Below, piece by piece: positions 1 to 7,188 of a stretch of 25,042 bases of DNA. The notes under the pieces were generated by a model that was not told where the DNA came from, made no database searches, and worked only from the letters and a program-made list of their open reading frames with translations. The translations under genes and the position numbers were made by a program. Origin of the DNA: Microcystis sp. T1-4 (GTDB lineage Bacteria; Cyanobacteriota; Cyanobacteriia; Cyanobacteriales; Microcystaceae). Each line of letters begins with the position of its first letter. The first letter of the stretch is position 1. Location of the stretch: the NCBI RefSeq assembly GCF_000297435.1, contig NZ_CAIP01000250.1:1-25042 (forward strand), written 5' to 3'.

Positions 1-860
1 AACGCAATCCCTCGGCCGTACCAAGCATCATGGTCATCGGGTTTAATTTCTAAAGCTCGATCCCAGGATGCGATCGCTTGTTCGTATTCTTTTCCCATTG
101 CATGAATTAAGCCTTTTTCATTCCACAATTCAGATGCTTGAACAGGATCCAGAGATGGGGAATCGCTTAAATAGGCCTTAATTTCGGCTAACTTTTCCTG
201 TCGTTGTTGGGGAGTGAATTGCTGATAGGTATCGAGATCGCCGTCTAAATAAACCAGTCTTATAATTTCTCTTTCCAATATGTCCTTATCCGTCGGAAAT
301 TCATAAACTCCCGAATACCAATCAAAAAAATCCGACGCACGACGAATAAAATACCGCAAGGCAAATTCCGGCAATAGGAATACTAAAGTAAAGGGAAATT
401 GCCGCTCAAATCGCTCACGGGATAAGTTTAAATAGCCTAAAATCTTAGGAACTCCGGCCCAGGTTCCCCCATAAACTGGACTTTGACTCGATAAGAAATA
501 GCCTTCACTTTCCGCTTCTTCGTAGCGCAGTAGTGCATTTTCTAAACCGCGCACGAAAAGAATGTTTAGATTGGTATGATTTGGTAGATCGACAATTTTC
601 TCATACAAATTATCGGTTTCTGAATCAAGCTGCAGGACTTGAATATTTTTATTAGGTAAATCTTGACTGATTCCCCGAATAATCTCATCAGCTTGCACGG
701 GAGAACAGCGAACAAAGAGTAAATTAAAGCCATTTTTTCGTCTCAGCGATCGCAGTAATGCTTGATAGGATTCTGCTCCTGTTAGGGGTTGCTCTTCTAG
801 CAATCCTTCAAAATCCGATTCCTGAGAGTTAGTTAAGGGTTTTACTTTTGGGTTTGTCAT
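1..860 (-). CDS. Inactive-STAND-like protein with C-terminal TPRs (partial)
   Basis: The gene starts at ATG 858-860 and reads leftward off the window, so only the first 286 codons are visible. Residues about 30-200 have the layout of a STAND NTPase that has lost its catalytic motifs. The Walker A position reads RCSPVQADEI with no GKS/T, and the Walker B-like strand reads LNILFVRG. The segment about 145-188 (LNLSRERF, then LVFLLPEFALRYF, then FFDWYSGVYEF) matches the end of the STAND core in many cyanobacterial TPR proteins. A TPR unit lies at about 243-275, with a second beginning at the edge. Such proteins are thought to act as scaffolds or signal relays; no catalysis is expected. It lies 212 bp downstream of a same-strand P-loop ATPase. 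I see no Shine-Dalgarno: the leader is a dispersed repeat ending 6 bp before the ATG. The TPR is clear and the inactive-STAND assignment is my reading of the motif order. Confidence 0.75.
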   Translation of the reverse strand, partial: MTNPKVKPLTNSQESDFEGLLEEQPLTGAESYQALLRSLRRKNGFNLLFVRCSPVQADEIIRGISQDLPNKNIQVLQLDSETDNLYEKIVDLPNHTNLNILFVRGLENALLRYEEAESEGYFLSSQSPVYGGTWAGVPKILGYLNLSRERFERQFPFTLVFLLPEFALRYFIRRASDFFDWYSGVYEFPTDKDILEREIIRLVYLDGDLDTYQQFTPQQRQEKLAEIKAYLSDSPSLDPVQASELWNEKGLIHAMGKEYEQAIASWDRALEIKPDDHDAWYGRGIA

Positions 861-866
861 TATTAT

Positions 867-966
867 ATAAGTAGTCATGCAAAATAAATTTCCCAGTGAA
901 GATAGGCAAGAGGCAATAGGCAAAAGCTTCATCGAAATATGTAATTAATTTTGCTTAGGTACTTAT
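867..966. repeat. MITE-like dispersed repeat with imperfect inverted ends
   Basis: About 100 bp bounded by similar inverted ends: ataagtagtcatgcaaaat at the left and attttgcttaggtacttat at the right. The left arm also occurs at about 24495-24535, upstream of menC. In both places the arm ends only 6-8 bp before a start codon, so the repeat forms the gene leader. I see no transposase and did not identify a clear target duplication. Confidence 0.5.
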
Positions 967-1020
967 AGCTGTATTCAGATTTATGAGGTACACTAATTTT
1001 CTCACCTGTTCCCTGTTTCC

Positions 1021-1087
1021 CGCTCCCCATTCATCATTCATAATTCATCATTCATAATTCATCATTCATAATTCATAATTCATCATT
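1021..1087. repeat. Short AT-rich tandem repeat (ttcataa / ttcatca units)
   Basis: Alternating 7-bp units ttcataa and ttcatca follow a C-rich stretch (cgctccccat). The array runs into the 3' end of the ATPase gene: its last codons and TGA stop (about 1073-1087) lie in repeat units, giving the terminal residues NDEL. The same kind of array recurs at 2539-2566. These arrays are common intergenic sequence in cyanobacteria. Confidence 0.75.
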
Positions 1088-2389
1088 AAACTCCTTAATT
1101 TTGGTAATTAAAGGATGCACATCATACCAACTTTTCAACTCTGCATCTGCATCAAAATAAGCATATTGTAAAATACAACGATTGAATAATAATTTACGAT
1201 GAGCTTCATCATTTTGAATTTCGTTGGTACGATATACCTTAGCCAGAATTTTCCACTGCTCGTGTTCTACTGTTCTCTGATAAACATCTCTAGCTTGAGT
1301 TATTGCTCTTTGAGCAGCTTTTGCGGTAATAGGTAAAGCATCCACATGATCTAAAGCGGTTTGCATTAATAAAATTAGGTTTCGTACATGACCTCCAGTC
1401 ATTAAACATAATCGCTCCAGAACTTCTTGACTTTCAAAAATATCTGTTTCTAGCTTTTTCTTCGGTAAAAATTGCTGCGTTCTTTTCTCAATAATAGCCT
1501 TAATTTTTGCCATACCATCAGGATTAATAGTACGATCAAGATTGCGGATCATAATCATCGGTAAAACCATCGGGTCATTATCATAAATATCGCGTAGATC
1601 ATTGGCCCGATTAGAATAGGCCATTGAAATAGGTATAGTATAAATCAAATGACAATTTAACCCCTTTAATTGATTAGCTCGATCTAAAAAAATCTCATCA
1701 TGATTAGTTTTATGATCTCGCCGATATATCGGTACGATGCGATCTAAGTTATCAACAATTACCACTAATTTTGTTGAATCATCTAAGACAGTTTTGCTAT
1801 TATCAATAAACTCATTTAGTGCTGTTAACAGCGTAACAGTATGAGGATTGATTTTATTTCTTATTTCTTGTCTTTGACTGGGAATTGCCCGAATCGCCGC
1901 AGACAATTTACCAAAATATTTAATCAAGTCTCCCGTTTCTAATTTGACATCTTCCACTTTAATCTCTGTTAAAGCTAAATCAATTAAATCCTGCCAACGA
2001 GATTTTATCCAGTTTTTTAATGGGGTTGAATTAGCCTGTTTTAGTTGTTCTAATAAATGGCGCGTACAGGCAATGAGAATATCTGTATATTGAGCATCTT
2101 CTGGATCGATATCATCTTCATCTGCGGCAAAATAAACAACAAAACAATTTTTTTGCTCTAGATATTTTTTCAGCCGCAATAATTCCGTGGATTTCCCCCC
2201 TCCTCGATGTCCTGTGTAGAGTTGATGGGTGTAGTCTGTTGGCAGCGAACGAATAATTTTTCTGCCTAAATCTTGACAAACATCAGCATCCGCTCTCACT
2301 GCTTTTAGATCCACATAAAAGGGACTATCGGCAGGTAAAGGAACTGGTTTAAAGGCATTAGCAAGATTAGCGATTAATTGTTCAGACAT
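1073..2389 (-). CDS. P-loop ATPase (AAA/STAND-like)
   Basis: A 438-residue ATPase. Walker A is at residues 60-67 (GHRGGGKS) and a Walker B-like strand at about 209-217 (VVIVDNLDR, with D213). After the Walker motifs, MIMIRNLDRT and TGGHVRNLILLM look like sensor and arginine-finger regions of the AAA/STAND superfamily. The C-terminal 80 residues are helical and may include a winged helix. I see no membrane segment or effector domain. It is followed on the same strand, 212 bp later, by the inactive-STAND/TPR protein, so an active/inactive ATPase pair in one transcript is plausible. The leader between 2390 and 2581 holds repeats and a possible -10 box. The ATPase call is firm; the substrate and role are unknown. 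Confidence 0.85.
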   Translation of the reverse strand: MSEQLIANLANAFKPVPLPADSPFYVDLKAVRADADVCQDLGRKIIRSLPTDYTHQLYTGHRGGGKSTELLRLKKYLEQKNCFVVYFAADEDDIDPEDAQYTDILIACTRHLLEQLKQANSTPLKNWIKSRWQDLIDLALTEIKVEDVKLETGDLIKYFGKLSAAIRAIPSQRQEIRNKINPHTVTLLTALNEFIDNSKTVLDDSTKLVVIVDNLDRIVPIYRRDHKTNHDEIFLDRANQLKGLNCHLIYTIPISMAYSNRANDLRDIYDNDPMVLPMIMIRNLDRTINPDGMAKIKAIIEKRTQQFLPKKKLETDIFESQEVLERLCLMTGGHVRNLILLMQTALDHVDALPITAKAAQRAITQARDVYQRTVEHEQWKILAKVYRTNEIQNDEAHRKLLFNRCILQYAYFDADAELKSWYDVHPLITKIKEFNDEL

Positions 2390-2417
2390 AGGCGACTATA
2401 GCTTAATTGATGTCATT

Positions 2418-2423
2418 ATTATA
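2418..2423 (-). promoter_or_regulatory. Possible -10 box upstream of the ATPase gene
   Basis: TATAAT on the minus strand, 29 bp before the ATPase start codon. The -35 position has no good consensus, so this rests on the -10 hexamer in AT-rich DNA. Confidence 0.25.
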
Positions 2424-2538
2424 ACAATACTTATTGACAAGATGTTATACCGAATCCGCTTTTAATATTACGACTAACTCTCGATCGAACTTCAAAAACC
2501 CAGTTATGGATTTTTTCCCCCTACTCCCCACTCCCCAA

Positions 2539-2566
2539 TTCATAATTCATAATTCATAATTCATAA
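2539..2566. repeat. Tandem repeat, four copies of ttcataa
   Basis: Four perfect 7-bp copies flanked on both sides by C-rich sequence (cccactcccc and ttccccactccc). The arrangement matches the array at 1021-1087. It sits just past the stop codon of the wHTH/acetyltransferase-like gene, between it and the ATPase gene. Confidence 0.8.
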
Positions 2567-2581
2567 TTTCCCCACTCCCGA

Positions 2582-3577
2582 TTAAAATTGAATTGCACTC
2601 ATATCTAGGGATAAAAAGCGATCGAGTCCTAAATACATCCAATAAATAGAGTTTGGGGATTCCTGAATAGTTTTTTGAAATCCCAAGGCGGCGGCTAATT
2701 TCTCATAATCGGGATGAATAATCAAAGTATGTAAATCGCAGAGATTAGGAAAATCTAAGGTCATTCTCTGGAGAGTTTTTTGGGCATCTTGCAGGAAGAT
2801 TAAACGATATTTTTCTAAATAATTAGCATCAATCATCCAACTGCGAATAAATACCGAAAGACAATTTTCATCTCCCACAGATGCCATTTTAAAAGGATCC
2901 TGTTCGTTGATCGCACTTAGATGTAAACTCTTGTTAGGAGAGGTAAAAAAATTCGCTTCCGACTCGTTTGCGGTGGGATAGAGGAGATAAAAACCGACGG
3001 GATTAAGATTATCTACCCGACGCAAAACTCGCATACCTGTGGTGTAATCTTTTGACCAACCCCGCAACAGACGAGAAATGCGATGGGGAATTGCTTCAGC
3101 ATTGCGATTCATCCAGTTATAATTGCGTGTCAGCAAGTTAGCCACAGGAATCGCATCACAACGGGGATTAAATTGATCTAATTGCAATTCTACAGATGAT
3201 TCCGAGCTATCAGGCTCTAAAATCCCCGTAATTGACTTGATTTTAATTCTGGTTGTGTTGCCGTCAAAAATTTTTTCAATTAAACCAAGGGCCGCTAATT
3301 TATCTAACATCATACCCGCCGAGCGTTCGCTGCCCTGGTCCTGATCCTGATAAAATAAATCCGATGCTTGCCGATGAGTACAGATAATGGCAGTGGTGGG
3401 AAAAATTAACTGGGATAAAGGGGGTTTTGCCTGTGCCTCCTTGGCGATCGCATAAATCCAGAGACGCAGAAAACAAGTGGCACGCACCCGGGTTAATCCC
3501 ACTCTCCCCACTAAGCGCTCGATCATTTGTTCTTGTTTTTCCCAAGAATACCAAATTTTCAGGTGTTTGCTCTCCAT
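2582..3577 (-). CDS. Conserved protein: wHTH-like N-terminus, GNAT-like C-terminus
   Basis: About 331 residues from the ATG at 3575-3577. I prefer this start to an in-frame TTG at 3601 because AGGA lies 8 bp upstream of the ATG. Residues about 15-110 look like a winged helix: RVGLTRVRATCFLRLW, then CTHRQASDLFY, then MMLDKLAALGLIEK with a basic wing. The C-terminal third has the ending of a GNAT acyltransferase (LHTLIIHPDYEKLAAALGF). It resembles a protein family I recall as widespread in cyanobacteria and uncharacterised. It could be a regulator whose C-terminal domain senses a small molecule or acylates a partner. It lies upstream of, and on the same strand as, the ATPase gene, separated by 192 bp of repeats, so co-transcription is uncertain. 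Domain calls are from pattern only. Confidence 0.7.
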   Translation of the reverse strand: MESKHLKIWYSWEKQEQMIERLVGRVGLTRVRATCFLRLWIYAIAKEAQAKPPLSQLIFPTTAIICTHRQASDLFYQDQDQGSERSAGMMLDKLAALGLIEKIFDGNTTRIKIKSITGILEPDSSESSVELQLDQFNPRCDAIPVANLLTRNYNWMNRNAEAIPHRISRLLRGWSKDYTTGMRVLRRVDNLNPVGFYLLYPTANESEANFFTSPNKSLHLSAINEQDPFKMASVGDENCLSVFIRSWMIDANYLEKYRLIFLQDAQKTLQRMTLDFPNLCDLHTLIIHPDYEKLAAALGFQKTIQESPNSIYWMYLGLDRFLSLDMSAIQF

Positions 3578-3615
3578 CTTTTCGGTCCTAGATTCTGACA
3601 ACGATTATACTTGAT

Positions 3616-3645
3616 ACTTCACCCCACTTCACCCCACTTCACCCC
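3616..3645. repeat. 10-bp tandem repeat (acttcacccc x3)
   Basis: Three perfect copies of acttcacccc, followed by agttc, lie between the divergent wHTH gene and yiaA-like gene. They fall about 40-70 bp upstream of the wHTH gene's ATG and could affect its promoter. Confidence 0.8.
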
Positions 3646-3736
3646 AGTTCTCAACCCTCCCCCTACTAGATAGCGCTCATTGTTGTTGCACCTCTAGAAC
3701 CGACAAAATGGGTGTAGAAACATTTAGGAGACGATT

Positions 3737-4027
3737 ATGAACGATAAAAAATACGGTACTGCTCCCAGTCATACTCAAGCGTGGATTTTTCAAACTTGGT
3801 TATCTTTTATTGTCTCTATTTCTGCCACTTCTTTAGGAGTTATTTATCTACCAGTAGATGCGTGGATTAAAGGTTATTTAGGCATGGGTTTACTATTTAC
3901 CGTCGGTTCCACCATTAATTTATCAAAAACTGTCCGCGATATCGAAGAATCTAAACGCTTAATTAATCGCATTGACGAAGCAAAGTTAGAACGGATATTG
4001 AGTCAGTACGATCCCTATAAGGAGTAG
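3737..4027 (+). CDS. YiaA/YiaB two-helix membrane protein
   Basis: A 96-residue protein with two hydrophobic segments at about residues 16-38 and 44-62. The pattern matches the YiaA/YiaB two-helix family: FQTWLSFIVS in the first helix, then WIKGYLGMGLLFTVGS and LSKTVRDIEESKRL. The tail (KLERILSQYDPYKE) is charged and probably cytoplasmic. Family members are small inner-membrane proteins of unknown role. TTAGGAG stands 7 bp before the ATG, which fixes the start. It is 70 bp upstream of the COQ4-family gene on the same strand, and both have strong AGGAG sites, so they may share a transcript. Confidence 0.85.
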   Translation: MNDKKYGTAPSHTQAWIFQTWLSFIVSISATSLGVIYLPVDAWIKGYLGMGLLFTVGSTINLSKTVRDIEESKRLINRIDEAKLERILSQYDPYKE

Positions 4028-4097
4028 TTTTTCCCAGTTATTGGTTATCAGTTTTTTCGATTATTCTCACTCTTTTTTCTGACTTAGGAGAGTTTAT

Positions 4098-4745
4098 ATG
4101 CTATTCACAACTAATCTACTCAGTGTCACCAAAGGAATAATTTCTCTTTTACAAAATCCCAGTAACATTCTGTCTGTATATGATATTGAAGATGGCTTAA
4201 AAGAGAGTTGGTTACAGCGATTATCTTTGCAATATGTTAAAAGCGATCGAGCTACTGCCCAAATGATTGCCCAAAGATATCTAGCCGCTAGTCCCTGTTT
4301 AGAAACCCTGCTAAAACTCCCTGAAGATTCCCTGGGTTATCATTATGCTACTCACCTAATTAGTCTCAATTTTGATCCTAATTTTTATCGGTCTATTCAG
4401 GTAAATTCTGATACAGATTATCTGCTGCTTCGCCTACGGCAAACTCACGATATCTGGCATATAGTAACGGGTTTTGGTGTCGATGGCATGGGAGAATTGC
4501 AACTGAAAGCTTTTGAGTTAAGTCAAACTCGTCGCCCTCTAGCTATTGTCATACTTTTAGGGGGATTATTGGGAGCTTTATTTTCTTCTCCATTTTCCTT
4601 ACATTCTCTCTGGGAAGAGATTGTCATCGCCTATAATTTGGGCAAAAATACTCGACCTTTTTTGGCGCAAAAATGGGAACTAGCTTGGGAGAAATCCCTG
4701 CTAGTTTGGCGGCAAGAATTGGCGATTGTCTCCTCTAAAAACTAA
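4098..4745 (+). CDS. COQ4-family protein
   Basis: A 215-residue protein carrying the COQ4 signature HDxxHx11E: H117, D118, H121 and E133 in HDIWHIVTGFGVDGMGE, the zinc site of the family. LPEDSLGYHYA at about 74-84 is the conserved segment before it. In ubiquinone-making organisms COQ4 is needed for late quinone-ring steps and sits at the membrane. Cyanobacteria make plastoquinone and phylloquinone, so the substrate here is unclear; quinone or other isoprenoid-lipid handling is my inference. A hydrophobic stretch at about 150-163 (LAIVILLGGLLGALF) could touch the membrane. TTAGGAGAG precedes the ATG. A hairpin terminator follows the gene but is split by a MITE. Confidence 0.85.
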   Translation: MLFTTNLLSVTKGIISLLQNPSNILSVYDIEDGLKESWLQRLSLQYVKSDRATAQMIAQRYLAASPCLETLLKLPEDSLGYHYATHLISLNFDPNFYRSIQVNSDTDYLLLRLRQTHDIWHIVTGFGVDGMGELQLKAFELSQTRRPLAIVILLGGLLGALFSSPFSLHSLWEEIVIAYNLGKNTRPFLAQKWELAWEKSLLVWRQELAIVSSKN

Positions 4746-4772
4746 ACTAAGAGACAATACAGATAATTATCG

Positions 4773-4950
4773 GGCTGAAAAAATGGCTCTTCTAGGTTCT
4801 GTGTGATAAGTTTAACTTATATAGGATCGATCAATCTTTGTGTCCTTTGTGTCTTTGTGGTTCCTTCCACTCGCTCGCTAGGAAGAATGTATCTTAGAAT
4901 ACATTTTGCCCACCAAACCTAAGAGAGCCAAAAAATTTCAGCCTTTTTTT
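4773..4950 (+). terminator. Rho-independent terminator of the COQ4 gene, interrupted by a MITE
   Basis: Left arm ggctgaaa (4773-4780) and right arm tttcagcc (4936-4943) are perfect complements, and the right arm is followed by seven T (4944-4950). Removing the MITE (4785-4929) and one copy of the 7-bp duplication rejoins them as an 8-bp stem with an AAA loop and a T tract, which is an ordinary terminator. The arms are now about 155 bp apart, with the MITE (itself partly foldable) in the loop. Confidence 0.75.
4785..4929. mobile_element. 145-bp MITE with 7-bp target duplication
   Basis: Near-perfect inverted ends: ggctcttctaggtt at the left, and aacctaagagagcc at the right (reverse complement ggctctcttaggtt). 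The target duplication aaaaaat flanks it flush at 4778-4784 and 4930-4936. A related copy lies at 18049-18195, sharing tgtgataagtttaactta, tttgtgtcctttgtgtct and tgtatcttagaata. GGCTCT ends recall ISL3-type elements, but those usually make 8-bp duplications, so I leave the family open. No transposase lies inside, so it would depend on one elsewhere. Confidence 0.85.
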
Positions 4951-4960
4951 AGCAAAAGAC

Positions 4961-4989
4961 TTGACAAACTCAAAAATTTTTGCTAACCT
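4961..4989 (+). promoter_or_regulatory. Weak candidate promoter (TTGACA-17-TAACCT)
   Basis: A perfect -35 hexamer at 4961-4966 with a poor -10 (TAACCT) after 17 bp, overlapping an inverted repeat (tagcaaaa at 4950-4957, ttttgcta at 4978-4985). No plus-strand gene follows; transcription would run antisense to the DUF4351 gene. The rest of 4990-5066 shows no gene. Confidence 0.2.
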
Positions 4990-5066
4990 TTTAGTATGAT
5001 GGGAATCCATGTCAGACTAGGGACTCTCTCCACCATCAGGATTTAAGGCTGAAGCGGACTGAAAAT

Positions 5067-5990
5067 TTAATTGTCTCTCAATCTTTCTAATAGTGCGGAG
5101 CGGGATAAATTCGCCAGAGAAAGAATTAACTCGGTGCGTTCCGAGATGGGAAGTTGGGCAATTCGTTCCACCAGAGCGGATAATTCCGAATCTAGAGTTC
5201 CGAACCTTCCTTCCAGAAGACTGGCTATCATCGATTGACGTTCTTCTAAAGTGCCTTCTTGTTTTCCTTCTTGTTTTCCCTCTTCTTTCCAATCTTCTCG
5301 CTGCTTTAGATAAGCTGGTGATAAGTTCATAATGACCTCCTGTTCCTCTGTACTTAAATTATCCCTCAACTCTAAATTCTTGCGCCAGTTGGCCAAGATT
5401 TCTAGTAAATTTTCTCGAAAAGGGTTAGGTTGGGGAAGTTCAACTAACTCTTCTACGGCTCGTTTCTGAGTTCCTCCTTTTCCTAAAACCCTCAACCATA
5501 AAGTGTCTTCATTCACCGGTAATTGATGGATGGCGACTATGGCTGTTTTGAGGAAGTCAGCTAAAAAGTAAACCCCTTTCAACCAATTACTCTCATCGCT
5601 GTCAGCCCTGAATCCTTGAATCATTCTAGCTGAAAAGGTGGGCGTTAAAATCCATAAAACTGGCAATTCTGCTGCAGTCAGAGCTTTGTTTGAGCGTTTC
5701 GCCTTCCTTAGGAGGTCATTATGAACAGTATATAACTTTGATATACAACTGCGAATCTCTATTTCTGAGGGAGAGTTGCGGAAAGGTTCAAACAAGCAGG
5801 AAGTCGCCGCCATTTTTCCGAGTAACCCTAAAGGGAGTTTATTCCTTGATGGTGAACTGGCCGGTTCAAACCAGACATCAATTTCTTGAACCTCACTTTT
5901 TACTTTCTTGCTCTTTCTAATTGTCCCTAGAGGTGCTAACAATTCCTCTAAATACTCCTTAGCAAATTGGTCGTGAATTTGGCGAGTCAT
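5067..5990 (-). CDS. Rpn-like / DUF4351 domain protein
   Basis: A 307-residue protein of a type found in many copies in Microcystis-like genomes. The N-terminus (FAKEYLEELLAPLG, then EVQEIDVWFEP) matches the Rpn/PD-(D/E)xK transposase-like nuclease fold, where the D of IDVWF would be an active-site acid. A clear following (D/E)xK is not visible, so catalysis is doubtful. The C-terminus (LLEGRFGTLDSELSALVERI) is the DUF4351 domain. Between them lies the repetitive hinge EEGKQEGKQEGT. E. coli Rpn proteins are DNA nucleases linked to recombination; a DNA or phage-defence role here is inference. The ATG at 5990 has no obvious ribosome site. It is 65 bp downstream of the DUF4334 gene on the same strand. 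Confidence 0.8.
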   Translation of the reverse strand: MTRQIHDQFAKEYLEELLAPLGTIRKSKKVKSEVQEIDVWFEPASSPSRNKLPLGLLGKMAATSCLFEPFRNSPSEIEIRSCISKLYTVHNDLLRKAKRSNKALTAAELPVLWILTPTFSARMIQGFRADSDESNWLKGVYFLADFLKTAIVAIHQLPVNEDTLWLRVLGKGGTQKRAVEELVELPQPNPFRENLLEILANWRKNLELRDNLSTEEQEVIMNLSPAYLKQREDWKEEGKQEGKQEGTLEERQSMIASLLEGRFGTLDSELSALVERIAQLPISERTELILSLANLSRSALLERLRDN

Positions 5991-6055
5991 TGCAATTGAT
6001 AATCGAGCCGAAAAAGGACGGTAATAATCTTATTATATCGTCAATAATGAAAGGT

Positions 6056-6631
6056 TTAAATCGAACCGGAAGAATTAAGAGGTCTTTGACATCGCTTGAG
6101 AACAAAAAAGAAAGGCTGGGGAGAGTTTTTAAAATCCATAATTCCCAGCACCGTATTATCATCTACTTTCCGAAAAGAGTCATTAATCGGCAAATAATCA
6201 TAAATCATCGTGGCGCTGACTTTGTCCCGATATTCCATCATTCGCAGTCTAGCCTGACTTGTCTCTGTTTTTAGCAAGGAGTTGGTCAGCATCAGTAAAG
6301 GTTTCAGAGAATTATTTTTCAGTATCGGCAGCTTAACAATCCAGTTCATGGCCGTGGGATTGGGTGCTACCTTAAAAATTTTTCCCTGACCATCTAAAAA
6401 TAACAGGGGGTGGACATTCTCGGTATCGACAAACTCTTTACCATACCAATTAGATGCTTCTAATAAACCATCCATGGGGTGATTTGTCTGAAGTCCAGAA
6501 CCTTGCCAAACACCGAGCATAAAGTCTAAACTCACGGGTTCGAGAGCGTCAAATAATTCTAACGCTCTTTCGGTCGTCGTTTGACCAGCTTTAAGAATCG
6601 ACTGGCAGCTTTCTAATTCTAATGTTTCCAT
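6056..6631 (-). CDS. GXWXG / DUF4334 domain protein
   Basis: 191 residues from the ATG at 6629-6631. AAGGAG stands 7 bp upstream, so I prefer this start to an in-frame TTG 27 bp earlier. The N-terminal GXWXG motif is at residues 40-44 (GVWQG), followed by NHPMDGLLEASNWYGKEF and VHPLLFL. The C-terminal half fits DUF4334: MMEYRDKVSATMIYDYLPI, then FRKVDDNTVLGIMDFK and PFFFVLKR. The pairing is common in bacteria; it probably forms a lipocalin-like barrel and has no settled function. It is soluble, with no signal peptide. It stands 65 bp upstream of the DUF4351 gene. Confidence 0.85.
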   Translation of the reverse strand: METLELESCQSILKAGQTTTERALELFDALEPVSLDFMLGVWQGSGLQTNHPMDGLLEASNWYGKEFVDTENVHPLLFLDGQGKIFKVAPNPTAMNWIVKLPILKNNSLKPLLMLTNSLLKTETSQARLRMMEYRDKVSATMIYDYLPINDSFRKVDDNTVLGIMDFKNSPQPFFFVLKRCQRPLNSSGSI

Positions 6632-6751
6632 TGTCTCGCTCTCCTTGTGTCCTGACAATGATATTATAGCTTCTCAGCCAGAGGCTGGGGGATTGCCCCT
6701 CGGCTAAAATCACCAAACATCCCACATATCTTCACTCAATGGGTCATCGTA

Positions 6752-7153
6752 TCACTCTAGGGTTTCCAGCCATTCACTCATTTCTTCCTTGATGGTTTCT
6801 TTAAGTTCTCGCAAATCATCTTTATCTATTAGGCCTTTTTCCAGTAAGAAAGTGTAGAACTTTTTCAGACTACCTGCGTTAGCCTTGAGGCTTGATTGAC
6901 TGGCCCACAGGGCCTTTTTGATAAACCAATAACCCAAAAAGTCACCGACCATATCTACCCCGTCTTTAGCTTCTACTGCATCCTCATAGAGTAAATATTC
7001 GTTGATATAAAAATCTATATTTGAAATATGATTATTAATGGTTTTTTCCGACAAACCTGACGATTCTAGCCAACTCTCGAAATCCTTTAGTAATTCATGA
7101 TTGACTTTTCTTATCTTTTGACAGTCAGCCTCATATTTCTGGGAATCATCCAT
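6752..7153 (-). CDS. Free-standing recombinase core-binding-like domain protein
   Basis: 133 residues from the ATG at 7151-7153. AGGAG lies about 11 bp upstream, so I prefer this to an in-frame TTG at 7192. Almost the whole protein is a SAM-like N-terminal domain as in tyrosine recombinases: LLKDFESWLESSGLSEKTI, then NHISNIDFYINEYLLYE, and later SLKKFYTFLLEKGLI. The catalytic domain (R-H-R-Y) is absent, and nothing resembling one follows. It ends in an acidic tail (KEEMSEWLETLE). I recall similar lone domains in other bacteria, so it may be a stable DNA-binding family and not a broken integrase. It follows the SH3-like gene on the same strand by 140 bp, and that gap contains a 34-codon open stretch. 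Confidence 0.75.
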   Translation of the reverse strand: MDDSQKYEADCQKIRKVNHELLKDFESWLESSGLSEKTINNHISNIDFYINEYLLYEDAVEAKDGVDMVGDFLGYWFIKKALWASQSSLKANAGSLKKFYTFLLEKGLIDKDDLRELKETIKEEMSEWLETLE

Positions 7154-7188
7154 CTCAAATTTCTCTCCTCTAAATCGCTGCTCGATGG

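Noticed and set aside
1021..1087. Possible CRISPR array
   Set aside because: Units are 7 bp with no spacers; the same holds for 2539-2566, 3616-3645 and 16885-16967.
5093..5332. Plus-strand frame antisense to the DUF4351 gene, with TTGACA upstream
   Set aside because: The -10 is poor, there is no ribosome site, and the opposite frame is clearly the real gene.
5990..6274. Plus-strand frame opposite the DUF4334 gene
   Set aside because: A shadow of a well-supported gene on the other strand.
6664..6700. Hairpin-like agccagagg...cctcggct as a terminator
   Set aside because: The stem is interrupted and no T tract follows on either strand.
6752..7153. Active integrase marking a prophage or genomic island
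   Set aside because: There is no catalytic domain, no att-like repeats and no tRNA nearby.
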